Positions 25,155 to 34,571 are shown, counted from the first letter of the stretch. The stretch is DNA of 52,069 bases from JAUWVG01 sp964633715 (GCA_964633715.1 CAZWHQ010000030.1:1-52069), one strand, 5' to 3'. Notes: generated from the sequence alone by a model not told the origin. Made by a program: numbers and translations.

Positions 25155-27491
25155 CTATCTCCTTTTTTCCACAAGACCGGAAATCCGGCCCAGTTTTAGC
25201 AACAACACAATCAGTACAATGGAAAAGAGGACGAGTGCTGCCACAAATAGGACAATCTTGAAGAGAGGACGAACGGAGAAAGACAGACCAAAAAGTCTTT
25301 GATAAGGAACGGTCAATCCCATAAAAGAAACTTGTGAGCGGGCACGATTTCTATCAGTGATTAAAGGACCTGTTCCTTCTACTCTGCCGAAAAAAAATGG
25401 AGAATTAACTCTATGGCAGTCTCTGCATCCGTTGATCCCTAAAGATTGCTGAGCCGGTCTTACTCGATGCCCAATGGGCCAGGTGACTGGATCAGCAGAT
25501 TTATGATTTTTAGTTGTCAATTCTCCGTCACTATCCAAGAAGAACATCAAACCGCCGGAAAAATAGGCGTAATTTGTGACATTCTCAGATTCATCAGAAT
25601 TAAAAGTCCGGGTGAGATTTTCAAGGACCAACTTGACCTGCTCTTCGGTTAAAGTCTGCTCTCTGCCCACAGTGGCCTTAACCGTCCGAAGATCAAATTC
25701 CTGAACAAGAGGCTCAGGATGTCCCTCTACAAGCCAGAACAACTTTGGCAATGGACTGTCCTCCCCAGGATTTTTGGTTGTTTCAAGATAGCCCTCTTGA
25801 ATAAAATACATTGTATTTCTAATAAGAAGGACCGGCTGTCCCGGTGCAAATTCGTTTGTAGCAAGTGCTTGGAGTACAATCTGGACACGGACTTCTGCAT
25901 CGACATCAATCATCTCTGCATCGGGATCAAATTCTGGAATCAATGGGAGAATGTTTTTTTCCGTTTTTAGGGCCCACATCACTCCTTCAACATCCAAATT
26001 TTCAAGGGCATCCGAAACATCAAGCCCTCCATCGACATTGAGCGCGTACATTTTTCCTTCCATTACTAAAACAGGAATTCCTCCCAGATCTGGCTCTCGA
26101 TAAAGGGCCAGCAAGACCTGGGCCACGTTGTCTTCTGAGGCAAAAACCTCTGCTGAATGAGCAAGAATATTTTCCGAAAGAAGAGGGATAGTTTTTCCAT
26201 CGACTACTTTTCCCCAAAAAGACGGCCAGACCAAACGGTGTGGTGTTATCTTCCCATTTCCTTCTTTGACATAAACAGGCTCAAAAATCTGGGGCAAATC
26301 CGTCTCCCACCGGGCCACTCCAAAGATTCCAAGGCGATTAGCCCGGGATGTTCTCACACGTATCAAATCCTTATCCGGCCAAGGAACGGAGTGGCAAACC
26401 GTACAGGTCAACCGCTCGAGATGGACGGCAGGCAGCCCTCGATGTGTTGGATAAGGAGCCCCTAGGCGGCCTCCAGTTGAGCTGCCGGACTTTTTTTGAT
26501 CACTTCCGATGTGACACCCCCGGCATGTCAAGGTCTCTGCCCCATTCTCATAATACAAAGAGGTCTCTCCTTCATATCCACGAAGCATCTCATGTTCGAT
26601 GCCATTTCGATGGCAGTCGACACACAACAAACCTGCAGCAGAGTGGACATCCGGATCTAAATTTTTTCTCGACAATTTCACAGGAGTGACAGAATGACAG
26701 GTGAGACAGCGCCCGTCTAAAGGTTTGTCTGTGATGTCAAAGAACACTTGATGATTGCTGTTAAAGAGGTTTGTGTTGTAACGGATGAATGGAACAATGG
26801 CCCATTCAGTATCATCGGGATTGGGGCCATCAAAAAGATCCCAGGTTGCAGAAAGCCTGGAGGCCATTCCTCCCACTTCACCTAAACCGGCGGAAGCAGT
26901 GGCGGCCCACCGAAAGTTTTCTCGCAGAATCTGCTTGGCCCACTCAGTGTGATTCTGCATCCGCGAAACATTATGACAGCCCATGCAGTTGATCTCGACT
27001 TTCCCGGATACATTCCATCGGGATGCGGCAGACATCTCATCTTCGGGCGGTTCGAGAATCCCTCCACCTGTCATATGCCGACCAAAACGCAGAGCAAAAT
27101 CCCACGAATCGATGCCTAAGTCATCCGGATGCCAGGTTCCTTTCCATCTCCGATAGGAAAGAGGCAAAACGATTCCCGTCTTCTCGTCCATCCAGAACCA
27201 TGGCTCAACTGGCCTTTCCGATGTGGCTGAGTTGGCCCTTGAAAAATGCAATCCGGCCTGGATAGTGCTGTAATCATGACAGGGAGCACAGGTGTATCGG
27301 CTTGAGAATGGAAGAGGATTCAGCTCTGTGGGAATAATAACTTGATCAAATTCGTCTTTTAATGGAATGAGATGAACAGGAACGGTTTCGCTGCCGCCCC
27401 ACTGCGGTTTTTTTTCATAATTTTCAGAGACTACGCCAGTAGAAAATCCAAGTCCAACAAGGAGAAAAACAATTAAAATTATCCGTTTCAT
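25155..27491 (-). CDS. Membrane-anchored heptaheme cytochrome c with internal repeats
   Basis: The 778-residue protein has a signal peptide (1-22) and seven CXXCH heme sites at C68, C169, C262, C290, C323, C363 and C689. A C-terminal helix (about 745-767) anchors it in the membrane. A ~320-residue heme-free segment separates hemes 6 and 7 and holds three repeats of about 70 residues. The seventh heme sits in GHRVRPAQQSLG..GCRDCH. It should work on the periplasmic side in electron transfer. Its ATG overlaps the upstream oxidoreductase stop (ATGA, 27488-27491), and the b-type-like membrane gene follows at once. It matches no well-characterised reductase that I recognise. Confidence 0.9.
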   Translation of the reverse strand: MKRIILIVFLLVGLGFSTGVVSENYEKKPQWGGSETVPVHLIPLKDEFDQVIIPTELNPLPFSSRYTCAPCHDYSTIQAGLHFSRANSATSERPVEPWFWMDEKTGIVLPLSYRRWKGTWHPDDLGIDSWDFALRFGRHMTGGGILEPPEDEMSAASRWNVSGKVEINCMGCHNVSRMQNHTEWAKQILRENFRWAATASAGLGEVGGMASRLSATWDLFDGPNPDDTEWAIVPFIRYNTNLFNSNHQVFFDITDKPLDGRCLTCHSVTPVKLSRKNLDPDVHSAAGLLCVDCHRNGIEHEMLRGYEGETSLYYENGAETLTCRGCHIGSDQKKSGSSTGGRLGAPYPTHRGLPAVHLERLTCTVCHSVPWPDKDLIRVRTSRANRLGIFGVARWETDLPQIFEPVYVKEGNGKITPHRLVWPSFWGKVVDGKTIPLLSENILAHSAEVFASEDNVAQVLLALYREPDLGGIPVLVMEGKMYALNVDGGLDVSDALENLDVEGVMWALKTEKNILPLIPEFDPDAEMIDVDAEVRVQIVLQALATNEFAPGQPVLLIRNTMYFIQEGYLETTKNPGEDSPLPKLFWLVEGHPEPLVQEFDLRTVKATVGREQTLTEEQVKLVLENLTRTFNSDESENVTNYAYFSGGLMFFLDSDGELTTKNHKSADPVTWPIGHRVRPAQQSLGINGCRDCHRVNSPFFFGRVEGTGPLITDRNRARSQVSFMGLTVPYQRLFGLSFSVRPLFKIVLFVAALVLFSIVLIVLLLKLGRISGLVEKRR
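25443..26135 (-). repeat. Threefold protein repeat in the heptaheme cytochrome c
   Basis: Residues about 453-521, 531-600 and 614-683 align by eye. Each has a helix with V..VL.AL (VAQVLLALY, VQIVLQALA, VKLVLENLT), a hydrophobic strand (IPVLVMEG, QPVLLIRN, NYAYFSGG), a second strand with MY or MF, then G.L and a tryptophan. Repeats 1 and 2 both end in EFD. They are diverged, so the duplication is old. Confidence 0.6.
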
Positions 27492-28861
27492 GCTTTAAAC
27501 TGCTCTGGGCGAAATTTTAAAAGACGGCGTGATTCAACTGAGCTGTTGACAGTCAAAACCGCCACTGCTGTTTCATATCCAATTTCGGGAGGACATGTCA
27601 AGGGAGTTCCGTGTGTGATAGCTTTAAAAAAATTTTCCAAATGGGGTTGATGTGCCGGTTTGGCCAGTTCAATTGGTAAAGGCCATCGACCTGTTTCTGC
27701 CGTCACTCTGACATCCAGGAAAATATTCTTTGTATCAATTTTCTGTAAGGGAGGTGCCTCGGACTTAAGAAGACCTTCCTTCGCAATAGAATCCCATTCA
27801 GGTGCATGAGCCTCGCGGATGGCCCAATTGCCTCGTTGGGGCACTTCTGAGATCACAAGAGCCCCATCGTCCCCCATAAATGTTTCATAAAATCCCCCAT
27901 GTTTGGTTGTTGTCTGTACCTGATAAAATGACCTCGCTTTTCCTTCGGACGTAGCAAATTCATAAATGACCATAACATTATCGTACCATTCCCGGTTTTT
28001 ATAATAGTCGGTTCCCCCACTGGCCACGACAGTTTCTGGATTGACACCATATACCCAACTGAAGAGATCAATCTGATGAGAACCCAAATCAACAATGGGT
28101 CCGCCGCCGTATTTTTTAAACCAGCGCCAATTTCTGAACTCAAGCATTGAGTTATAGCCGTAGAATTCCAGTTTAACCGGATCAATAATATATCTCTTGG
28201 GAGATCCGAGCATTTCATTTTTCGCCCTGTTCCATTGAGCATAAGTCTGGGAAACCCGGCCGAGGAGTTTTTTCTCACGGATGAGGATATCGATGGCATG
28301 CCTGTACCGCGGATTGCTCCTCCGCTGATGTCCGATCTGAAGGAGCTTTCCAGTACGTTTGGCTGTCTGAACCATGGACCGTGCTTTGGCCAGTGAATTC
28401 GACATCTCTTTTTCACAGTAGACATGCAGGCCCGCTTCCATACAGGCATTGGCATGTTCAGCATGATACCAATCCGGCGTGGCCACGATGGCCGCATCCA
28501 AGTTCTTTTCTTCGCTCAACAGGTCCTTATAGTTTTCATACACATTGACAAGGTGTCCGTACTTTTTAAGAAATCCCCGGGCATACTGCTGGCTGTACTC
28601 CCAAATATCACACACGGCTCCAATTCGGATCCCCGGAATGCGCAGACAGGACTCAATCAAAATCCTTCCCTGGGCACCGGCACCAATGACAGCAATATTA
28701 AGGCTGTCTGATTCACTCATCTTTTCCTGATGGGAAAACAATGGTTTTGAGAGAGAACTCCCGGCCAGGGCCACTCCCAATCCTGCTGAAGCCGTAGATT
28801 TGAGAAAATTCCGGCGCGTGACCTTTCCCTTGGTGTTGTTTGTTTTTTCTTTCTCAGACAT
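27488..28861 (-). CDS. Tat-exported GFO/IDH/MocA-family oxidoreductase
   Basis: The 457-residue protein has a Tat signal (TRRNFLKSTASAGLGVAL), a Rossmann motif (IAVIGAGAQGRI) and an active-site domain with GGGPIVDLGSHQIDLFSW. The canonical EKP is EKE here (VYCEKEMSNSLAKA), so the lysine is kept but the proline is lost, a pattern I associate with one exported subgroup. AGAAGG lies just before the ATG at 28861. An in-frame ATG at 28876 lacks such a site. The stop overlaps the cytochrome c start by four bases, the tightest link between sugar oxidation and electron transfer in this region. The substrate is unknown. Confidence 0.86.
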   Translation of the reverse strand: MSEKEKTNNTKGKVTRRNFLKSTASAGLGVALAGSSLSKPLFSHQEKMSESDSLNIAVIGAGAQGRILIESCLRIPGIRIGAVCDIWEYSQQYARGFLKKYGHLVNVYENYKDLLSEEKNLDAAIVATPDWYHAEHANACMEAGLHVYCEKEMSNSLAKARSMVQTAKRTGKLLQIGHQRRSNPRYRHAIDILIREKKLLGRVSQTYAQWNRAKNEMLGSPKRYIIDPVKLEFYGYNSMLEFRNWRWFKKYGGGPIVDLGSHQIDLFSWVYGVNPETVVASGGTDYYKNREWYDNVMVIYEFATSEGKARSFYQVQTTTKHGGFYETFMGDDGALVISEVPQRGNWAIREAHAPEWDSIAKEGLLKSEAPPLQKIDTKNIFLDVRVTAETGRWPLPIELAKPAHQPHLENFFKAITHGTPLTCPPEIGYETAVAVLTVNSSVESRRLLKFRPEQFKA

Positions 28862-28879
28862 ATTGACCTTCTTCATTTT

Positions 28880-29884
28880 TTATTTATCGGCAGAGCCGGT
28901 TTTCATATCCTTATCAAATGCCACCTCAGAGGGGGAAAAATTTAAAGAGCGGACAAACTCAAGCGATTCCCGGGCCCCAAATTCGCGGTCCATCCCATTG
29001 TCTTCCCACTCCACAGAAAGCGGCCCTGTATAACCGATGGAATTGAGTTCCCGAATAATGTCTTCAAAATTCACATCTCCGTGCCCCAGGGATCTAAAGT
29101 TCCATCCTCTTTTGATATCTCCGAAGGGAAGAAAGGAGCTGAGAATACCTGCTTTCCCATCCAGAGTCACCGCAACATCCTTCATATGAACATGATAGAT
29201 CCTATCTGGAAATTCACGAATAAATAGATGGGGCTCCATTCCCTGCCAAAAAAGATGGCTGGGATCAAAATTAAAACCAAGTGTCGGCCGAAACTCGAAT
29301 ACCTCGAGAAGCCGCTTGGCCGTATAGAGATCAAAAGCAATTTCTGTGGGATGAACTTCGAGTGCAAACCGTACGTCCTGTCGATCAAATTCATCAAAAA
29401 TAGGCGTCCAGAGCTCATGGATCTTTGCATATCCCTTCTCGATCTGCTCTTCTGACGTCGGAGGAAAGGAATACCAAACCTTCCATATAGGTGAACCCAT
29501 AAATCCTGTAACCACGTGGCATCCCATGTTTTTGGCTGCCTTCGCCGTCAATTTCATCTCATTAATCGCCCATTGTTTGAGTTTTTCGGGCTGGCCATTT
29601 ACGGTGTCTGGAACAAAAACATTCAGTCGTTCATCGTAGCCATCGCCCACACACTGTCCTGAAAGATGTGCGCCAAGAGCCCAGCAGTTCAGCCCATTTT
29701 TTTCCAGAATCTGTTGTCTGTTAAGGATATAGGATTTGTCTTCTGCCGCCCTGGTCACATCCATATGATCTCCCCAACAGGCAATTTCCAGTCCTTCATA
29801 CCCCCATTCAGCGGTTTTTTGACACAAATCTTCAAATATTATATCCGCCCACTGTCCTGTAAATAAAGTGACAGGTTTAGGCAT
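28880..29884 (-). CDS. TIM-barrel sugar phosphate isomerase/epimerase-family protein
   Basis: The 334-residue protein has the AP-endonuclease-2/xylose isomerase-like barrel. Metal-site residues lie in FALEVHPTEIAFD, FNFDPSHLFW, IYHVHMKDVAV and LSVEWEDNGMD. Relatives include inosose dehydratases, ketose epimerases and 3-keto-sugar isomerases. There is no signal peptide, so it acts in the cytoplasm, unlike the exported paralogue at 17020-17982. AAAGGAG precedes the ATG. It sits between two GFO/IDH genes (gaps of 18 and 24 bases), and this trio is typical of inositol- or keto-sugar-type pathways. The substrate is unknown. Confidence 0.85.
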   Translation of the reverse strand: MPKPVTLFTGQWADIIFEDLCQKTAEWGYEGLEIACWGDHMDVTRAAEDKSYILNRQQILEKNGLNCWALGAHLSGQCVGDGYDERLNVFVPDTVNGQPEKLKQWAINEMKLTAKAAKNMGCHVVTGFMGSPIWKVWYSFPPTSEEQIEKGYAKIHELWTPIFDEFDRQDVRFALEVHPTEIAFDLYTAKRLLEVFEFRPTLGFNFDPSHLFWQGMEPHLFIREFPDRIYHVHMKDVAVTLDGKAGILSSFLPFGDIKRGWNFRSLGHGDVNFEDIIRELNSIGYTGPLSVEWEDNGMDREFGARESLEFVRSLNFSPSEVAFDKDMKTGSADK

Positions 29885-29908
29885 GCGCTTTCTCCTTTGT
29901 CGTTAAAA

Positions 29909-31081
29909 TTACAGATTTATCCAGATGGCCCCTGCTTTGGAGCTCTCCACACATTTTTCGATGTATTTTACTCCCTGAACACCGGCATGGATATCCGGAA
30001 AATCTAAATCCTCTTTCGTAAGTGTCTCTCCACTCAGCTTTTTATTCAAAGCTTTTCCAAACCCCGTATAGAGGTTGGCGAAAGCCTCAAAATAGCCTTC
30101 AGGATGCCCTGAAGGAATCCGTGAATATTTCTGGGCATTTGGGTACAGTTCAGTCCGCCCCCGAGATAGGATTTCAGAAGGTTTATCCAGATAGGACACC
30201 TTGAGATAATTTGGACTTTCCTGGCACCAATCGATGGAGGCTTTTGTTCCGAAAATCCGTACACGGAATCCGTTGTCAAATCCAACGGCAATCTGTGAAC
30301 TCCAGTACAGTCCCTTTGCCCCCTTCTCATAATTGACCAGAATAGACGCGTTGTCATCCAGCGGCCGTCCCTCCACAAAAGTATCCAGACGAGCACAGAG
30401 GGACCTGATGTTCAATCCAGTGATAAAAAAAACCATGTTTTCGATGTGACTCCCGATATCCCCGACACAGTTGGACAGGCCGATTTGATCGGGATCGGTT
30501 CTCCAGACAGATTGTTTCTGGCCGCTTTTTTCCAGAGGTGTGGCCAGCCAATCCTGAGGATATTCGGCAGAAACGAACCGGATTTCTCCCAAATCCCCAA
30601 AAGAAACCATGTCTTTGGCATGTTTGACAATTGGATAGCCTGAGTAAGCATATGTCACCATAAAGAGAAGATCTTTCTCAGCAACCATTCGTGCAAGCTC
30701 TTCGGCATCCCGGCTGGATGTTGTCAAGGGTTTATCGCAGACTACATGAATATCGCTCTCTATAGAAAGTTTAGCAATAGGAAAATGGGTGTTATTTGGG
30801 GTGACTATGACCACAAAATCCAATTTATCTTTTCGATGCTTTTCCGCATCGAACATCTCTTTAAAATTTTTGTAGAGTCTCTCCTTTTTAAGCCCAAGAC
30901 TTTCTCCCGTTTTTAATGTGTTCTCAAAATTCTGAGAAAAACAGCCCGCAGCAAGATTGGCCACTCCATCCATGGCAATCGCTTTCCGGTGCACTTCTCC
31001 AATGAAAGCCCCCTGTCCACCTCCGACCATCCCATATGTCAGCCGGGATTTTGTCTGTCCGCCCTCTTGACCTTCAATCAT
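29909..31081 (-). CDS. Cytoplasmic GFO/IDH/MocA-family oxidoreductase
   Basis: The 390-residue protein has no leader and begins near the Rossmann fold (YGMVGGGQGAFIGEVH). The motif DKPLTTSS replaces EKP, and CVGDIGSHIENMVFFITG carries the D-x-x-x-H pattern. It is the only one of the five paralogues in the window without a Tat signal. With the cytoplasmic TIM barrel 24 bases downstream, it probably handles the intermediate after import, or reverses an exported oxidation. CGGAGG precedes ATG 31081. The 83-base gap to the HEAT-repeat gene is wider than the others in this run. Confidence 0.86.
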   Translation of the reverse strand: MIEGQEGGQTKSRLTYGMVGGGQGAFIGEVHRKAIAMDGVANLAAGCFSQNFENTLKTGESLGLKKERLYKNFKEMFDAEKHRKDKLDFVVIVTPNNTHFPIAKLSIESDIHVVCDKPLTTSSRDAEELARMVAEKDLLFMVTYAYSGYPIVKHAKDMVSFGDLGEIRFVSAEYPQDWLATPLEKSGQKQSVWRTDPDQIGLSNCVGDIGSHIENMVFFITGLNIRSLCARLDTFVEGRPLDDNASILVNYEKGAKGLYWSSQIAVGFDNGFRVRIFGTKASIDWCQESPNYLKVSYLDKPSEILSRGRTELYPNAQKYSRIPSGHPEGYFEAFANLYTGFGKALNKKLSGETLTKEDLDFPDIHAGVQGVKYIEKCVESSKAGAIWINL

Positions 31082-31164
31082 GAGTTAACCTCCGATTTTT
31101 TTTCGAATGGGATAATCTCTCTATGGATCTATACTAATAAAAATTCATCAAATCTTCAAAACTT

Positions 31165-33225
31165 TCAAATAGGGCCTGAATTCTTTATAAACTCATCGCG
31201 AATCTTCTTTAATGCCAGGGATGCTTCGGCTTTTACCGTTTCGTCTGACAAAAGAGATTCTGCCAGCTCTATGGCCTGGGCACAAGGAAAATTCGGAAGA
31301 AGGGCCAGAATCTGCACTTTTTCCTCTGGCCTTTCTGCCACGTCCAATCCTCTCTTTAAAGACTGGACCACCCCCACAGGAGAACGGTACCTCTCACTCC
31401 CAACCATTTGGATGTAGGCACGCAGGGATATCACCCTCAGATTGAGGTCCTCGGCCGTCCGCGCGGTCCCCAGTAAATCATCTCTTGGTGTAATATCTGG
31501 CCATTCGGCTAAGGCTCGCACAGCACTGCTGTATTCAAACGAACTTGGATTTTTGAGAGCTACACGCAGGAGGGGCAGTGTGCTGTTGTCACCGATAACA
31601 CCCAAAACTCTCAATAAATCGCCCCGACCTTGATCACTTTGTACAATTTTCAGTTTTTCGATTACAGCAGCTGCTTGTCTATTCCTGTCTGTGATAGAAG
31701 AAGCAGTTATGGCAATAGCTTGTCTTACTGACGCTTTCTCTGAATCCAAATCCGATTCAAGCAGAAGTTCTAGTAATTCGGGAAGATCCGAGGCCGACGT
31801 GATCTTCCCTAGATTTCTTATTGTTTCTTGGCGAGTGAGAGGATCAGAAGAAGAAGCAAAATCGAACAAAATCTGTTTCCCTTCCTCTATCCTGCGTTCT
31901 CCAACACAACGAATGAGCTCCCTCTGTAAGGAAGGATCCTTGGCTTTGGTGAGCTCTAAGAGGATTGTCTGATTTATTTCTGGACCTTTGAGATTCCACA
32001 AGCTGAATTGAGCGGCCTGTTTTTCACGGTCTTTTGTTTGGGCAGCCCGCTTTACAAGCAGAGGAACTGTTGCCCCATCACCCAGAATTTGTAGGGCTTC
32101 TAACGCTGCAATACGAACTCCGGCCTCTTCATCCTCTGTCGCCTCAAGAACAGCCGCAAGAACCAAGGAAGAAGGATACTCAGACAGGACCGGAAACAAG
32201 GCTGTTTTGCTTCTCGAATTTAGATTGGGTATCAATTCCAAAACCTCCTGGATCTCAGAATCCTTGAGAATGGACCTGATTTGTCCTATAGCAGCGATGT
32301 GCAGATCCACATCTTCTTTATTTAAGACGTCCAAAAGGAGGGATTTCGCCCCATTTTTATCGGAAATCAGCAGTCCTTTCAGAGCAGCCTCTCTAATAGG
32401 ATGTGGAAACTGGGAATCGATCATTTTTTTATAGATGTCGACGGCTTTCAGCGGCTGGCCCATGGCTTGGAATTTATCCGCACACAGAAGAAGTGATGTG
32501 GCCGTTTGGAACCGCATTTCTCCTTTTTCGTCTATAAGTGCTTCAAATAAGACTTCGGTGGCTTCATCTCCCCCAATCCATCCCAATGCCTTTAACACCG
32601 CCGCAACAATAGAATTATTGGGATTGTTTAATAATCGACTGAATTCCGGAACGGCAGATATAACTCCTCTTTGACCTAGAGATGAGACGATCCCTATTAT
32701 ATTGTACGTTGTGTTTGATTTTAGGCATCGGAGCAGCGCTTTATTCGGTTCCGATCCAGGAATTTTTTCTAGCGCGTATCTGGCCATATCTGAGGTGTCG
32801 TTTTCGTATAACATTTTTTCCAAGATAGCTACAGATCTCTGTGATCCGATAAGCCTAAGCTGGCGGCAGACAGCCATTTTTCCGGCAAGTGAAGCCTCTG
32901 TTTCAAGAAACTCTAACAGCTGGATCTCACACTGCTTCCGTGTCTCGGCATCGTTTTTGTGCCTTTGGATATACTCTCTCAGCCGGAAAAGAATGTTCTC
33001 ATCCTCTCCATATTCGTAGACAGCCAGTTCATCCAAAATAGATTCAAGTGAGGGAGATTTGTTTTCCGCCAAACTCCGGATGTCACTTGAAGTGGGGATT
33101 TTTCTTTCAAATCCGGGAAAATATCCAGGCACAGCCTGGGTCACCCGACCTGTTGCAACCCACACCAAGGCCAGCAAAGAAAGCCAAAGCACAACGGTTT
33201 TTTGTTTTGCCCTTAACTCTATCAT
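31165..33225 (-). CDS. Exported HEAT-repeat protein
   Basis: The protein (686 residues) has an N-terminal hydrophobic signal (VVLWLSLLALVWVATG) and then almost entirely HEAT/PBS-lyase-type helical repeats from about residue 110. Typical units contain AAIGQIRSILKD, GVRIAALEALQILGD, TRQETIRNLGKITS and SSAVRALAEW. Such solenoids are protein-binding scaffolds and have no catalytic site. In several phyla they accompany exported GFO/IDH proteins and cytochromes. An ATG at 33249 overlaps the preceding stop (ATGA), but AAAGGAAGGA lies 7 bases before the ATG at 33225, which also starts closer to the signal helix. It may organise the exported oxidoreductases and the cytochrome. Confidence 0.8.
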   Translation of the reverse strand: MIELRAKQKTVVLWLSLLALVWVATGRVTQAVPGYFPGFERKIPTSSDIRSLAENKSPSLESILDELAVYEYGEDENILFRLREYIQRHKNDAETRKQCEIQLLEFLETEASLAGKMAVCRQLRLIGSQRSVAILEKMLYENDTSDMARYALEKIPGSEPNKALLRCLKSNTTYNIIGIVSSLGQRGVISAVPEFSRLLNNPNNSIVAAVLKALGWIGGDEATEVLFEALIDEKGEMRFQTATSLLLCADKFQAMGQPLKAVDIYKKMIDSQFPHPIREAALKGLLISDKNGAKSLLLDVLNKEDVDLHIAAIGQIRSILKDSEIQEVLELIPNLNSRSKTALFPVLSEYPSSLVLAAVLEATEDEEAGVRIAALEALQILGDGATVPLLVKRAAQTKDREKQAAQFSLWNLKGPEINQTILLELTKAKDPSLQRELIRCVGERRIEEGKQILFDFASSSDPLTRQETIRNLGKITSASDLPELLELLLESDLDSEKASVRQAIAITASSITDRNRQAAAVIEKLKIVQSDQGRGDLLRVLGVIGDNSTLPLLRVALKNPSSFEYSSAVRALAEWPDITPRDDLLGTARTAEDLNLRVISLRAYIQMVGSERYRSPVGVVQSLKRGLDVAERPEEKVQILALLPNFPCAQAIELAESLLSDETVKAEASLALKKIRDEFIKNSGPI

Positions 33226-33245
33226 TTTTTCAGTCCTTCCTTTTT

Positions 33246-34571
33246 TCATGAATTAAGCTGCCAAGGACTGCGATAAGCCCTGCTTAGTAAGCGTTCGGCT
33301 TCCGGGTCTCCAAGAATGGATTCGGTTTTCGGATCGAATCGTATCTTTCTCCCAACTTCCATGGCGATAACTCCCAGATGCCCAACACTGGCCGACCGGT
33401 GAGCCACCTCATGAGGTGCTATCGTTTTTCTGCGGCTGGTTATACAATCAAGAAAATTCTGGAAATGATCTCGACTTTTATAAAGGCGGTTCTCTTCAGG
33501 CCCTATGTATTCCTTGAGGAGATGGGATGGCTGAGCCTCTAATCCTCCCCTATTGCACCACACCCATCCGAATTCACCTATCCACTTCGTTCCTCCGCGT
33601 ATTTCAGGATATCCTCCTGCAATGATCATGGGCGTGCCATCTTCATATTTTGCCTGAAGAAAATAACGGGTAGGACTGTTATAAATCCCTGTCTTTGGAA
33701 ACTCGCCCCATCCTTCGATCTCGATCGGACCTGTTTCATCAAAGCCAAGTCCCCAGTGGGCAATGTCTACATGATGACCGACCCAATCCATGAGCTGCCC
33801 TCCACCAAAATCCATGTTCCATCTCCAATTCTTATGCACACGGGCTGGACAGTAGGGCACATAGGGCGCCGGTCCAATCCAGAAATCGTAATTCAGATTT
33901 TCAGGTGGTGGCCCAAGAGTTTCCAAACCAAACGTTCCGGCAAAATCTGTGTGGCCGGAAGGAAGCCCGACTTCCACACTCGTGATCTTTCCTATGCGGC
34001 CGTTTCTGACCAACTCACAGGCAAAATGGAAATTATCGACCGAACGCTGCCAGCTTCCCGTCTGCCAGATACGACCATACCTTTCCACAGTGTCACACAT
34101 GGCGCGTCCCTCGGCCAGGCTGTGAGAAAAGGGTTTTTCTCCAAAAATGTCAAAACCCGCACGGGCACATTCTATGGATAGAATGGCATGCCAGTGATCG
34201 GGAACAGCAATGGATACGGCATCGATATCCTCTCTTTTAAGGAGATTACGAAAATCTCTGAACACCACACAATCCGAGTTGCCGTATTTTTTGTTGACGA
34301 TATCCCTCGCCCCGAGAAGAGCCATCTCATCGATATCACAGACCGCCACCCACTGCACCTCATTTTTACTGAGAAAGTTCCGCATGTTGGGCATACCCTG
34401 CATACCAAATCCTATCCCGGCCATAACAATCCGATTGCTGGGAGCCGTGGTTCCAGATTGGCCCAGGACAGATGCGGGAACAATGGCTGGAAATCCTAAA
34501 GCACTCACAGCCATTGCAGAAAGGCTTTTGAAAAACTGACGCCGGTTAATCCCTTCTGAATCTTTCTTCAT
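33246..34571 (-). CDS. Tat-exported GFO/IDH/MocA-family oxidoreductase
   Basis: The 441-residue protein has a Tat signal (INRRQFFKSLSAMAVSALGF), a glycine-rich nucleotide motif (MAGIGFGMQG), EKP in IFGEKPFSHSLAEG and the active-site segment GGGQLMDWVGHHVDIAHW. Relatives are exported dehydrogenases from polysaccharide degraders. A GTG at 34577 is an alternative start, but GAGG fits the ATG at 34571 with usable spacing. It is the first gene of the nine-gene run ending at 23073. The substrate is unknown. Confidence 0.86.
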   Translation of the reverse strand: MKKDSEGINRRQFFKSLSAMAVSALGFPAIVPASVLGQSGTTAPSNRIVMAGIGFGMQGMPNMRNFLSKNEVQWVAVCDIDEMALLGARDIVNKKYGNSDCVVFRDFRNLLKREDIDAVSIAVPDHWHAILSIECARAGFDIFGEKPFSHSLAEGRAMCDTVERYGRIWQTGSWQRSVDNFHFACELVRNGRIGKITSVEVGLPSGHTDFAGTFGLETLGPPPENLNYDFWIGPAPYVPYCPARVHKNWRWNMDFGGGQLMDWVGHHVDIAHWGLGFDETGPIEIEGWGEFPKTGIYNSPTRYFLQAKYEDGTPMIIAGGYPEIRGGTKWIGEFGWVWCNRGGLEAQPSHLLKEYIGPEENRLYKSRDHFQNFLDCITSRRKTIAPHEVAHRSASVGHLGVIAMEVGRKIRFDPKTESILGDPEAERLLSRAYRSPWQLNS

